A stretch of DNA of 64,000 nt from Ciceribacter sp. L1K22 (GTDB lineage: Bacteria > Pseudomonadota > Alphaproteobacteria > Rhizobiales > Rhizobiaceae): NCBI RefSeq assembly GCF_017599385.1, contig NZ_JAGFPK010000001.1, positions 1,242,177-1,306,176 on the forward strand, written 5' to 3'. Each line of letters opens with the position of its first letter. The stretch's first letter is position 1. The position numbers and the translations under genes were made by a program. This document shows positions 52,859-61,573 of the stretch, piece after piece. Below the pieces are notes generated by a model. It was not told where the DNA came from and did not search any database. It saw only the letters and a program-made list of their open reading frames with translations.

Positions 52859-53437
52859 TTAGCGGGCCACGACGGCGGTCAGCAGTGCGGTGGGTGTCTT
52901 GTCGGCTGAGCACATATCGTTGTCAGCCGGCCGCACGCCGAAGTGAAGCCCCTCGTCGGTCAGGGCGAGGAGGTCGTGATCTTCTCCGCAGTCTGCCACA
53001 GGCCGCCATGCGGCACAGCCGGTTTCGGAAATGTCGGCCTCGAGGTTCAAGGTCAGTCCGCAGTCGGCCATACCCATAGCGGCGGCGATCTCGGGCACCG
53101 GGGTCAGCAGGGTAAGATGCTTCCAGTCCTCATTGAACACCGTGTGGAAAGCGCCGGGCACGGCCCCGGAGGGGTTTTTCACGGTGTATTCGCCACCGGT
53201 TCGGAACTGGAAGGTGCGCTGTGTCATGCCCGGATCAAGCGCATGTATGAAGGTCAGGCTCCACCGACCATCGGCAAAGACGAATTCGCGCGTGCCGTAG
53301 CCGCCATACCACTGTTCGACGGCGGGGCTCTGGAAGGTGCCGTTCAGCGCCTGAAGCGCGGCAACGGCGGTTGAGTCAGCCTTGGCCGGCGTGACAACGG
53401 CCAAGGCGGATGCGACTGCGAGAACAAGGAATTTCAT
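52859..53437 (-). CDS. Exported uncharacterised protein of the ECF42 operon
   Basis: Protein of 192 residues with a signal peptide (MKFLVLAVASALAVVTPAKA). The mature part holds LNGTFQSPAVEQWYGGYGTREFVFADGRWSLTFIHALDPGMTQRTFQFRTGGEYTV, like other beta-rich secreted proteins, and six cysteines at the C-terminal half that could pair. AGGAGAAGG precedes the ATG. It heads a three-gene unit with the YCII and sigma genes, suggesting an extracytoplasmic sensor or effector. Its family is not known to me. Confidence 0.8.
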   Translation of the reverse strand: MKFLVLAVASALAVVTPAKADSTAVAALQALNGTFQSPAVEQWYGGYGTREFVFADGRWSLTFIHALDPGMTQRTFQFRTGGEYTVKNPSGAVPGAFHTVFNEDWKHLTLLTPVPEIAAAMGMADCGLTLNLEADISETGCAAWRPVADCGEDHDLLALTDEGLHFGVRPADNDMCSADKTPTALLTAVVAR

Positions 53438-53576
53438 GGGGTAATACCTTCTCCTGTGCCGACGCCCCCTATGGGCGCCGATACCCCATGACGATTGGCC
53501 AACGGCGCATTTCTACATCCAGCCAGTCGGCAATCGCGCTGATGCGGATTTTTTTGCTCCGGTTGGCCGAAGGGCG

Positions 53577-55175
53577 CTATTCCGACAGCGCCCGGCGCAT
53601 GCGCCTCAGGATCACGCCGCGCTGCCGGTCGTCGGCCGCCTCCATCAGGTCGTGCTGCAGATCCAGCACCAGCGACTGGAACTCGTTGTGCCAGTCGCGG
53701 CTGCCCATCAGCATCGGCTCGATCCGGGGGGCAGGTGCCTCGCTCACCAGAACCGGCTTGCCGTTCTTCGCGAGCCGGTAGCAGGAATCGAGCCTCGGCG
53801 GGATCACCTGTCCTTCCATCAGGAAATCCGCGAGCCTGGCGGCAAGCCCCGCGATCTGCGGCTCTTCGCCATGCACCAGAAAAATGCCGCCGCTGATCGG
53901 GCTTCGCGCCCGGACCCAGTCGGTCAGCTCCTCCGCATCCGCATGGCCGGAATAGACATCGAGCGTGCGGATGCGGGCCCGCACGTTGATCTCCTCGCCC
54001 TGGATGCGCACCGTCGATGCCCCCTCGGCCAGAATGCGCCCCAGCGTACCGGCCGCCTGGTAACCCACCAGCAGAACCGTGCCTTCCTCCCGCCAGAGCC
54101 AGTTTTTCAACCGATGCCGGATCCGGCCCGCATCGCACATGCCGCTCGCCGCGATGACGATGTGGAACTCGCGAATATGATCGACCGACTTCGACTGCTC
54201 CACCGTCTCCGTGAACCGCAGATTGCGTGAGCGGAAGGCGCGCGCCAGCTGCTCGCCGTTTTCCAGGTCGCGGGCATGCCGCAGGAAGATCTCGCTGGCG
54301 CGGGTGGCAAGCGGAGAATCGATGATGACAGGGCAATGCGGGATCTGCCCCTCCTGCATCAGGAACATGAGGTCCGCCACCAGCTCCTGCGTGCGCTCCA
54401 CCGCGAAGGAGGGGATCAGCAGCGCTCCGCCGGGCCTGTAGGCGCCGTCCACCTCCCGTTTCAGCGCCTTCAGCCGCGCGGCATCGTCCAGTTCCTCGCG
54501 CTCGGTATTGCCATAGGTGCTTTCGGTGATCACGTAATCGACCGCGCTCGGCCCTTCCGGCTCATATTGCAGCAGCTTGTGATGCGGGCCGATATCGCCG
54601 GAAAACGCAAGCCGCACCGGCGTGCCATGGCCCGCCTCCATCTCGATCGAGGCCGAGCCCAGCAGATGCCCGGCATTCCACAAGCGAAAGCGGATACCGT
54701 CGGCCGCCTCCTGCCAGACCTTCAGCTCCACCGGCCGCATCAGCGTCGCGGTCCGCGCCGCGTCCGCCGCGTCGTAGATCGGCTCCACCGTCTTGCGGCC
54801 GCGATGGGCGTTGCGCCGGTTGAGCGTTTCCACTTCCATTTCCTGGATATGCGCCGAATCCGGTAGCATTACCGAGCAGAGATCGATCGTACCGCGCGTC
54901 GCGAAGATCGGCCCGTCGAACCCGGCCTTGACAAGTTTCGGCAACAGCCCCGAATGGTCGATATGCGCGTGCGTCAGGATGACGGCGTCGATCCGTCGGG
55001 GATCGAACGGGAAGGCGCGGTAATTGAGCTCCTTCTCGCTCTTCGACCCTTGGAACATGCCGCAGTCGACAAGCACGCGGCTCTCCCCCAGCGTCACAAG
55101 GTGACACGACCCGGTAACGGTCCCCGCCGCTCCGTGGAAACTGATGGACGGCTGTTCCGGCATATGAAGTGTCAT
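53577..55175 (-). CDS. Beta-CASP metallo-beta-lactamase fold hydrolase
   Basis: Protein of 532 residues in the YSH1/CPSF-like MBL group. Metal motif HAHIDHSG near residue 68; GAAGTVTGSCHLV near the N-terminus; FSGDIGPHHK and ITESTYGNTEREE as motifs 3 and 4; VYSGHADAEEL as beta-CASP motif C. Such proteins are nucleases, and bacterial members are often called RNA-specificity factors. GGAGG before the ATG. It is well separated from neighbours. A role in RNA processing is inferred only. Confidence 0.92.
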   Translation of the reverse strand: MTLHMPEQPSISFHGAAGTVTGSCHLVTLGESRVLVDCGMFQGSKSEKELNYRAFPFDPRRIDAVILTHAHIDHSGLLPKLVKAGFDGPIFATRGTIDLCSVMLPDSAHIQEMEVETLNRRNAHRGRKTVEPIYDAADAARTATLMRPVELKVWQEAADGIRFRLWNAGHLLGSASIEMEAGHGTPVRLAFSGDIGPHHKLLQYEPEGPSAVDYVITESTYGNTEREELDDAARLKALKREVDGAYRPGGALLIPSFAVERTQELVADLMFLMQEGQIPHCPVIIDSPLATRASEIFLRHARDLENGEQLARAFRSRNLRFTETVEQSKSVDHIREFHIVIAASGMCDAGRIRHRLKNWLWREEGTVLLVGYQAAGTLGRILAEGASTVRIQGEEINVRARIRTLDVYSGHADAEELTDWVRARSPISGGIFLVHGEEPQIAGLAARLADFLMEGQVIPPRLDSCYRLAKNGKPVLVSEAPAPRIEPMLMGSRDWHNEFQSLVLDLQHDLMEAADDRQRGVILRRMRRALSE

Positions 55176-55320
55176 GACATCCTCCCGCGATCTTTTTTTA
55201 ATTCTGGATCACAGGTTTACGCCCGCCGGCGAGTGAGGTCGAGTGCGGCGGGGGATGAGATAGATCGCGTCGGGGTCGGTCGCTTGTCCAGTCGCCGCGC
55301 AAGGCTTCGGGAGGCTGCGG

Positions 55321-57216
55321 TCAGCCGATACGGTCGGCGGCCAGTCCTTTGACGAGCTTTTGCTGTACCTTGGCCGTCGCTTCCGCCTTTGTCACGACGC
55401 CGTCCTTGTTGACGTCCAAGCCGTCGTTTTGCGTGTATTGCTTCGTCCCCTGGACAAAGAGCGCGTAGCTTTCCGGTTTGCCGATGGCGGCTGGCCAGAG
55501 GACCGCCATATAGACGTCAGACAGCGATGCCAGATTGCGACCGGCGGCGACCCGCCGAAAATACTTCTCGACCCATTTGAGCTGTTCGGTCGCGGTCATT
55601 GCCGCCAGGGCGGCCGTCGATGTGCCGAGATCTTCCGCGGTGCTTCCCATGAACTGGATAAGACCCGTCGCTCCGCTTCCGGCAGCGTTTTTCTTGTCCG
55701 GCGCAAAGGTTTCGCCCGTCTCGAAGGCCATGACGGCCATGAGGTGATCGGGATCGATGTGAAGCCGTTCGCATAGGTCAAGCACAGTCTCGTTGAAATT
55801 GGGGTGCTTCGCCGTCACCTGGCCCCAAGCGATCTGGCGTCCGACCGAGCCTTTGGTAACGCTATAGCCGGGATTTCCGGAAATCGCCGAATCGAACTCG
55901 AACTGAGGTAGTTCGAACCCCAGCGCGCCGGCTGTTTCGGCGCCAACAATTCCGTCCACGGAGCCCCGCGTCTTGATCTGGAACTCCTTGATCGCATTGA
56001 AAGTCTCGGGTCCGAAATCACCATCGACGCCAACATCGGCGCCCCGAGCCTTGAGACTTGCCTGTAACTTCTTCACCAGAGCCCCCTCGCTACCGAAGCG
56101 GAGGATGACGGACTTGCCCTTGCAGCGATTGATGATCATCTGCTGGACTTCGGCGGCGTCGAACAAAACGTACTCGGTACTGCCGTATTCCTGCGAGAGG
56201 CCGCGCCTGAAAGGAGCGATGAACTTCTTCCAGGGGCCGCGTTCGCTGCCCTCTGTTCCTTTGGTCACGAGCCCAGCGATCGTCTGGCATCCCGCCGAGG
56301 AAAATTTCGCATCCGGAATCTTGCCATCCGGTCCCATGCCGAAGGCGCAGTGGATGTTGTCGCCGGCACCCTCGGTCACCGTCCAGGGGTCGTTCCCGTC
56401 ATAGTCGAGATCGTCTCCGGTTCGCTGGAGCGTGATGAAGCAGCTCTGCCGCAACGCCCAGTGCCCGCTCGCACCCTCCGAAAACTTGTGCCAGCCGGGG
56501 ATGTATTTCTTGTATCGCCCGCGCCCCAACTGGTTGACATCCTTACCACCCTTGGAAACAGCGCCTGCCACAACGCTTCGATACGGCACCGTCGAGCCGG
56601 GAAAGAGAGCGAGGCCCTTTCCCGGTTTCCACAAGCCAATCGTGCAGTTCATCGTGGTGTAGTTAAGTTCGCGCATTTCCAGCGCGTGGCCGGGGCCGAA
56701 ATCCGTGCCGGAATAGTCGACGGGACGGCATCCTCGTATTCCGAAGACGACGATCCCCGCCGTCGGCAATGGAAACTGGGATCGCTTCCAAAGCGCGATC
56801 AGATGCGCTTCGGTCAGTGTCAGCGGTCCGCCGGCCACGGCGGGAGGCGGAGGAGCGGTGATGTCCTCTGGCGCGACCACCGGTTCAGACGGGACGGGCT
56901 CCGTCGCCACCTCTTCTTCCGACGATTGGGCGAGTATGGCCTCGATTTCCTTCTGAAGCGCTTCAGCATCCTCCGCAGGACTGGGCGGCTGACTGGTCCC
57001 GCCGTCGATTAGCTTGCGCAACGCCGCAACTTCATCGCTGAGTTCGAACAGTGACAGAAGCGCGAACCGGTCCAATGCCTTGTTAACACGTGCCGCGAGA
57101 ACCTCGAGTTTCTCCATGGTTTGCGTGTCGTTGGCCGCTCGGGCGCGATTGTACTGGCTCTGGAGGTCGTCGAGCATGGAGTAGAGCTGCCGTTCAAGCG
57201 TCAGTTTGTCTGTCAT
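55321..57216 (-). CDS. Multidomain cell-wall protein: putative L,D-transpeptidase-like, PG-binding, lysozyme-like and EF-hand parts
   Basis: Protein of 631 residues with no signal peptide. Residues 1-100 are a helical, coiled-coil segment. A Pro-rich linker (105-128) precedes a domain of about 130-365 that contains His289 and Cys310 in the motif IHCAFG...FSSAGCQT, resembling the His and Ser-x-Gly-Cys of YkuD-like L,D-transpeptidases; this assignment is weak. A PG_binding_1 domain lies at 374-432 (LVKKLQASLKARGADVGVDGDFGPETFNAIKEFQ). A lysozyme/transglycosylase-like domain at about 465-590 has the catalytic-type Glu499 (AFETGETF) and GATGLIQFMGSTA. An EF-hand loop DVNKDGVVTKAE ends it at 601-612. 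The upstream lipoprotein gene is 15 bp away. How it leaves the cytoplasm is unknown; phage tail-type proteins look similar but no phage genes are near. Confidence 0.72.
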   Translation of the reverse strand: MTDKLTLERQLYSMLDDLQSQYNRARAANDTQTMEKLEVLAARVNKALDRFALLSLFELSDEVAALRKLIDGGTSQPPSPAEDAEALQKEIEAILAQSSEEEVATEPVPSEPVVAPEDITAPPPPAVAGGPLTLTEAHLIALWKRSQFPLPTAGIVVFGIRGCRPVDYSGTDFGPGHALEMRELNYTTMNCTIGLWKPGKGLALFPGSTVPYRSVVAGAVSKGGKDVNQLGRGRYKKYIPGWHKFSEGASGHWALRQSCFITLQRTGDDLDYDGNDPWTVTEGAGDNIHCAFGMGPDGKIPDAKFSSAGCQTIAGLVTKGTEGSERGPWKKFIAPFRRGLSQEYGSTEYVLFDAAEVQQMIINRCKGKSVILRFGSEGALVKKLQASLKARGADVGVDGDFGPETFNAIKEFQIKTRGSVDGIVGAETAGALGFELPQFEFDSAISGNPGYSVTKGSVGRQIAWGQVTAKHPNFNETVLDLCERLHIDPDHLMAVMAFETGETFAPDKKNAAGSGATGLIQFMGSTAEDLGTSTAALAAMTATEQLKWVEKYFRRVAAGRNLASLSDVYMAVLWPAAIGKPESYALFVQGTKQYTQNDGLDVNKDGVVTKAEATAKVQQKLVKGLAADRIG

Positions 57217-57231
57217 GGCAAGCGACCTTCG

Positions 57232-58140
57232 TTATTGGGAGCGGGCGATCTCGGCAGTGATGGCGGCTTCGCGCAGCTTGATGGACTGGCTGAGAAGAGC
57301 GGTGGCGGAAAGTTGTGTTGGGCTACGGGCAGCCTGAACGGCGGCATCCATCGCCAACAGCGTTTGATCCAGCATCACCACCCATGCGGCCAGTTCCCTG
57401 CGAAACTGCAGCAGGTCGTCCCGTGCCGCCGGATTGATCCCAATGCCGGTTGCCAAGGATGTTCCGGAGTTGGCGCGAACGACGATTCGGTAAATGTCCT
57501 GGCTTCCTTCGCGCAGCCTCACCAGCAGGGCACGCATATGCGGATATTGCGCGATGAGGCGCGAACGAAATTCGGCGTAGGTTTGCAGCTTGAGAATCTC
57601 GTCGAAGGCGGGACTGAGCTGGCGCGCGATCGTCATGGCGGCGCCACAGGCAGCACACAGATCCTTCATCGCCTCGACGAGGTTGGAGCCGGCAGCTCCG
57701 GTTGCTGCGAGCGTTGCACTGCTGTCTCGAATAAGGGTTCCCGTGCTGTCAAGCGTAGTTGCGATCTCCGTGACGCGCGCCCGCACGAGGTTGGCGCCTT
57801 CGCCATTCGCAAGCCCAAGTAGAACCTTGTTGTAATCCCTGACCGCTCTTAAACTGGAGCGCAGCGAGGCGGTTGCGGGTGCGTCGCCCGTTTCGAGGTA
57901 GTAACGGGCAAGGTCGGGATGAAACTCGCGGATATCGAGCTTTTCGGAAAACGCCCGCTGCATGACGGTGCGTTCGGCGGTGGACAGTCGGTCGAGGACC
58001 CGTTCACCCTGGGCGTGCTGCGCATCGAATGCTTGATCGTAGAAGCCGAATTCCGTAAATCCCGGCGTGCATGATGCAAGCGATGACAAGCACAGCCACG
58101 CGGCCACACATCGAGCGACATTGCCCCATATCGATGCCAC
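57232..58140 (-). CDS. Lipoprotein upstream of the multidomain cell-wall protein
   Basis: Protein of 302 residues. The GTG at 58140 has GGGAGGA six bases upstream and gives a good signal peptide (ARCVAAWLCLSSLASC) with lipobox LASC. The mature part is nearly all helical with heptad-like repeats (VRDYNKVLLGLANGEGANLVRARVTEIATTLDSTGTLIRDSSATL), and three cysteines (KDLCAACGAA). A TTG 19 codons earlier lacks a ribosome site. It is 15 bp upstream of the multidomain gene, so they act together, perhaps as a periplasmic complex. No family is known to me. Confidence 0.78.
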   Translation of the reverse strand: MASIWGNVARCVAAWLCLSSLASCTPGFTEFGFYDQAFDAQHAQGERVLDRLSTAERTVMQRAFSEKLDIREFHPDLARYYLETGDAPATASLRSSLRAVRDYNKVLLGLANGEGANLVRARVTEIATTLDSTGTLIRDSSATLAATGAAGSNLVEAMKDLCAACGAAMTIARQLSPAFDEILKLQTYAEFRSRLIAQYPHMRALLVRLREGSQDIYRIVVRANSGTSLATGIGINPAARDDLLQFRRELAAWVVMLDQTLLAMDAAVQAARSPTQLSATALLSQSIKLREAAITAEIARSQ

Positions 58141-58274
58141 GCCCCATCCTCCCGCACGACACCTCACAACGCGAGCATCATGCTCGCAGCAATTCAAGGT
58201 AGCATATAGGCCGGCGTTTGTCGCGTGTAAAATTCAAAGCGCCTATTGTTGAGGTTGCGGCTTTTGCCGTCTCC

Positions 58275-58616
58275 TCACCCCCGAAACACGAAAGCGGCCC
58301 CCGCCGCGATCAGGCAGAAGCCGATCACGTGGTTGATGGTCAGCGCTTCCTTCAGCCAGAACACCGAGAAGCCGGCGAACACCACGAGCGTGATCACTTC
58401 CTGCATCGTCTTCAGCTGTGCCGTTGTGTAGACCGCGCTGCCCATGCGGTTGGCGGGCACGGCAAGGCAGTATTCGAAGAAGGCGATGCCCCAGCTGACG
58501 AGGATGGCGAGCGCGATCGCCGATCCCTTGTGCTTCAGGTGGCCGTACCACGCAAACGTCATGAACACGTTGGAGGCAATCAGCATCAGGGGCGGGAGAA
58601 TCATGTTGGCGGACAT
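58275..58616 (-). CDS. DMT family (DUF486) membrane protein
   Basis: Protein of 113 residues with four transmembrane helices. PLMLIASNVFMTFAWYGHLKHK and FEYCLAVPANRMG are the DUF486 motifs. Function unknown. The ATG at 58616 begins the conserved N-terminal part; an upstream ATG at 58655 is an alternative. Confidence 0.9.
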   Translation of the reverse strand: MSANMILPPLMLIASNVFMTFAWYGHLKHKGSAIALAILVSWGIAFFEYCLAVPANRMGSAVYTTAQLKTMQEVITLVVFAGFSVFWLKEALTINHVIGFCLIAAGAAFVFRG

Positions 58617-58719
58617 GCGGCGGGATTCCTGGAAGGGGGAGGGAAAACGCCGCATAGCACCGAAGCTTCACGCCGGAAAGATGGCGTTCGTCAAACGCCA
58701 TCGATAGTCGGCCGCGCCG

Positions 58720-59796
58720 CTAGCCGCGACGCTGCCGCAGAACCACCCGGGCGTGTTCGTCGCCGGCAAGTCTCGCTGCCGCACGCTTGGCGGGAGACGT
58801 GGCCATCGGCTGCGCGTCCTCGGCGGGCAGGGAAGGTGCAGCGCCCTCCTTCGGGAACGTGTAGCTGTCGGCCTTGCGCCAGGCCTCGATCCGTTCCTCG
58901 CACTCGACCGGGTCGAGCTCCGCGACCAGGTTGATGGCACGGTTGCGGATGCCCTCGCGGGCGGAGAGTTGCGGATAGAGATCGGTGAGCACCGACACTG
59001 TCTCCTCCGGCTCCATGCCGAGACCGACCAGGGTGACGGCCAGCTGCCGGCCGGAAATGTCGAGCAGGATGCGTTCGGCCAGCCACCGGCTGGCGGACAG
59101 CGCATCGGAGAGCGTCGAGGCAAAAAGCCCCGTCTCCCGGTTGCGCGCGAAGCGGACGAGAAGCGCCTCCTGCATCGGCGTGACGGTCAGGAGACCGAGG
59201 CGGTCGCTGGACGGCCGGGCAAGCTGGTTGGCAAGCGACTTGATCGTCTGCCGCAACACCTCCTCGCGTGCCTGCCGCGCCGTTTCGACGTCGGCGGCAG
59301 GCGTCGGCCGCACCTTCACGGACGCGACGGGCGGGATGGCGGCGGCGTCCGCTTGCGGCACAGGTCGCGCCTTTTCCGGCCGACGCTCGTGGCGCAGGTC
59401 GACGAGCGCGTCGATCACCTTTGGCGAGAGGTTTTCGCGCCGGACGATGGCGCGCGCATGGGCGAGCCCTTGGGTCTTCGCGACCATGATCAGGAGGTCG
59501 TCGGACAGGCACGGAGAAGAGGCGAGAAAGGGTGCGGCCACCGAGATCGGCTGGCTGGCGATGAACAGCGCCACCGCCTCCGGCATGTTGGCGCATTGTG
59601 AGAGGGCCGCGACCGCCTGGCGGCGCGCCTCGTCGCTCGAGGCCTGGAACAGCGGGGTAAAGAGCTCCGCGAACTGCCGCAATTCGGATTTGGTCGGATG
59701 CGTGAGGCTTTCGAAACCGGTGACGGTCGCCATCAACACCACATCCTTTCTGCGGCCACCCGAGGGCCGTTCAAGTTCACGAAACTCATCACTCAC
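58720..59796 (-). CDS. DUF2336 domain protein
   Basis: Protein of 358 residues from a GTG start. The segment FESLTHPTKSELRQFAELFTPLFQASSDEARRQAVAALSQC is the N-terminal helical-repeat start of DUF2336, followed by alpha-helical repeats (LSDDLLIMVAKTQGLAHARAIVRREN, and MQEALLVRFARNRETGLFASTLSDALSASRWLAERILLDIS). Start choices: GTG at 59796 (AGGT upstream), ATG at 59733 with AAGGA, or ATG at 59832 without support. DUF2336 proteins are found widely in alphaproteobacteria without known function. Confidence 0.85.
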   Translation of the reverse strand: MSDEFRELERPSGGRRKDVVLMATVTGFESLTHPTKSELRQFAELFTPLFQASSDEARRQAVAALSQCANMPEAVALFIASQPISVAAPFLASSPCLSDDLLIMVAKTQGLAHARAIVRRENLSPKVIDALVDLRHERRPEKARPVPQADAAAIPPVASVKVRPTPAADVETARQAREEVLRQTIKSLANQLARPSSDRLGLLTVTPMQEALLVRFARNRETGLFASTLSDALSASRWLAERILLDISGRQLAVTLVGLGMEPEETVSVLTDLYPQLSAREGIRNRAINLVAELDPVECEERIEAWRKADSYTFPKEGAAPSLPAEDAQPMATSPAKRAAARLAGDEHARVVLRQRRG

Positions 59797-59832
59797 GACT
59801 GAACCTGCGTCTACGCGATACACTTGCCGCAT

Positions 59833-60123
59833 CTTGGACCAAATTTATTAGCAAGCTGTTAACTATCCTGTGGCGATATGGTCTTGCCGGTGATTCGTGC
59901 GGACTTGCGCGATCATGCCGGCGTTGCGAACGTAGAGTCCGCGTGCCCGGTGTTCATGAGGGCAGCTTTGTTTCCCTCCCCGGTCACGCGTCGAGAAAGG
60001 CGCAGATGCCCCCGCCGTGCCATGCCGCCGTCAGGCCGCACGGGGATGTGCCAGCCCCGTTGGAACCGGGGCAGGATGAGATCACTGTCTCTTCATCCGT
60101 CTCGCAACAGACAGGAGACGCGT
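59833..60123. other. Intergenic region between DUF2336 and small protein genes
   Basis: Divergent promoter region of about 290 bp. AT-rich next to the DUF2336 start (TTTATTAGCAAGC), then GC-rich with a GCCCCG-N7-CGGGGC hairpin near 60052-60072. No gene is supported. Confidence 0.4.
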
Positions 60124-60330
60124 ATGGCGGAAGTTGTAATGCTCAAGGACAGGAAACCCCGCTCGGTCAGGCGCGAGCGTGTCGATGGCGCGGGGGCGGA
60201 TATTCTCTTGTTCACCGGTATCCGATACGAACGAACCGCCGTGGGCGCGCCCGTCGATCGTCGTCTGCCGGCGGTGGCGAAGCTGCCTGCTCAGTTGCCG
60301 GCTCCCGGTCAGGATCCCTGGTCGGTCTGA
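60124..60330 (+). CDS. Small conserved-type hypothetical protein
   Basis: Protein of 68 residues. AGGAG precedes the ATG. The middle AGADILLFTGIRYERTAVG is a short beta strand; the rest is basic and Pro-rich. Many rhizobial genomes carry similar small proteins of unknown function. Convergent with the DUF1254 gene. Confidence 0.65.
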   Translation: MAEVVMLKDRKPRSVRRERVDGAGADILLFTGIRYERTAVGAPVDRRLPAVAKLPAQLPAPGQDPWSV

Positions 60331-60352
60331 TTGTTGTTCTCGCGTGTTGGCG

Positions 60353-60910
60353 TCAGTCGATCCTGAGCGACACGCAGCCTGCCTCCGCGAGAAAGGCGGC
60401 GGCACCCGCCTCCAGGCTGGCCTGGGGTGCCAGCGTGCGAAGCACGGCGTAGCCGGCCTGTGTCGGAAGCTCGACGATGATGGCGCTTGCCAGCCCGTCC
60501 GGCGGTGCCTTTCTCAGCCGCGCGACCTGCACCGGCGAGGCCACCACGACATCCAGCACCCCGTCGAGCGAGGTCCTGTCGTTCATCGAGAAAACCTCGT
60601 TGGATGACCGGTCGTAGATCGCCAGCGACCAGAAGCCGGCATTGGCAGGCGAAACCAGCCGTGCCGCGCGCTCCGTGGTGTCGAAATGGCAGACCGCCGT
60701 CTTCACGAAGGGATCGAGGTTGGAAAGCCCGATGCGGTCCGGGCTGTCGTCCAGCAGGTGAAAGCGGTTCGCCGCACCTTCGGCGCGCACCCGCGTATAA
60801 GCGTCCTTGCCGGTAAAGTGCGGCAGCGCCAGAATGATCACGATGTGCAGCACCGCCGCCCCGACAAGGCCGGTCACGATCGCCATCAGGATCTGCGCGA
60901 GCCTATTCAT
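60353..60910 (-). CDS. DUF1254-type membrane-anchored protein
   Basis: Protein of 185 residues with an N-terminal membrane anchor (LAQILMAIVTGLVGAAVLHIVIILALP). The rest (ANRFHLLDDSPDRIGLSNLDPFVKTAVCHFDTTERAARLVSPANAGFWSLAIYDRSSNEVFSMNDRTS) matches DUF1254. It overlaps the DUF1214-type gene by 8 bp and follows it. In larger relatives DUF1254 and DUF1214 occur in one protein. Confidence 0.88.
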   Translation of the reverse strand: MNRLAQILMAIVTGLVGAAVLHIVIILALPHFTGKDAYTRVRAEGAANRFHLLDDSPDRIGLSNLDPFVKTAVCHFDTTERAARLVSPANAGFWSLAIYDRSSNEVFSMNDRTSLDGVLDVVVASPVQVARLRKAPPDGLASAIIVELPTQAGYAVLRTLAPQASLEAGAAAFLAEAGCVSLRID

Positions 60911-61490
60911 CGCCGCACCCGATCGCCGCGACGCTCGGCATCTCGAAACCGATGAGGCCCGAATTGCCCGACGCCGGCGTATCGAACAATGTCATCACCA
61001 GCTGGAAACCGCCGGTATCGGGCAGCGCAATCCAGTTCATCGGCTGCGCCGTCGGCGAGATTGTGATGTCGAACAGGCCGTCGCCATCGCGCAGCACGGT
61101 GAGCGAATTGATCGCGCCCGGCAGACCCGCCGGCGTCTGCAAGGGCAGGCCACCGGCATCGGCGGCATAGAGCGTCCACAGCCGTGCCGGCGGCGATGCG
61201 CCGCGAATTCGGTAGCTGCAGGTGCCGGTCAGCCGCTGGCCGCTGTCATCGGTGCGGGCCGTGAAGATCAGTCCCTCTGCGGACCCGTAAAGCAGTCGCC
61301 CGGCGCGCGCGCGGTGCGATTTGGCATAGGGGTCGGCGCTGGCAAGCTGCGCTTCCGGAAAGGCGCTCCAGACCCCGACGCGCACCGCGCCCATGCCCGC
61401 CGACGCGTTGAGCGCCGAAAGCGTCACGCCGATGCCGCCGCCAAAGGCGATGGCAAGGGCAAGGGCAACGAGCAGGGGAACACGAAACAC
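60903..61490 (-). CDS. DUF1214-type exported protein
   Basis: Protein of 195 residues with an N-terminal hydrophobic segment (LLVALALAIAFGGGIGVTLSALNA). The C-terminal part SYRIRGASPPARLWTLYAADAGGLPLQTPAGLPGAINSLTVLRDGDGLFDITISPTAQPMNWIALPDTGGFQLVMTLFDTPA is DUF1214. It starts with GTG at 61490. It is the upstream partner of the DUF1254 gene; both are between the diguanylate cyclase and small-protein genes. Confidence 0.9.
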   Translation of the reverse strand: MFRVPLLVALALAIAFGGGIGVTLSALNASAGMGAVRVGVWSAFPEAQLASADPYAKSHRARAGRLLYGSAEGLIFTARTDDSGQRLTGTCSYRIRGASPPARLWTLYAADAGGLPLQTPAGLPGAINSLTVLRDGDGLFDITISPTAQPMNWIALPDTGGFQLVMTLFDTPASGNSGLIGFEMPSVAAIGCGDE

Positions 61491-61573
61491 GGGTCGATTC
61501 GATCCTCGAAAGGCTTTTGTCGAGGCGTAACACTGATTCCGCGATCAGGGGAAGGGGACGCGGCGGCTGTCCC

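Noticed and set aside
55321..58140. Prophage remnant around the lysozyme-like protein
   Set aside because: No integrase, capsid, terminase, tail or attachment repeats were seen; neighbours are ordinary chromosomal genes.
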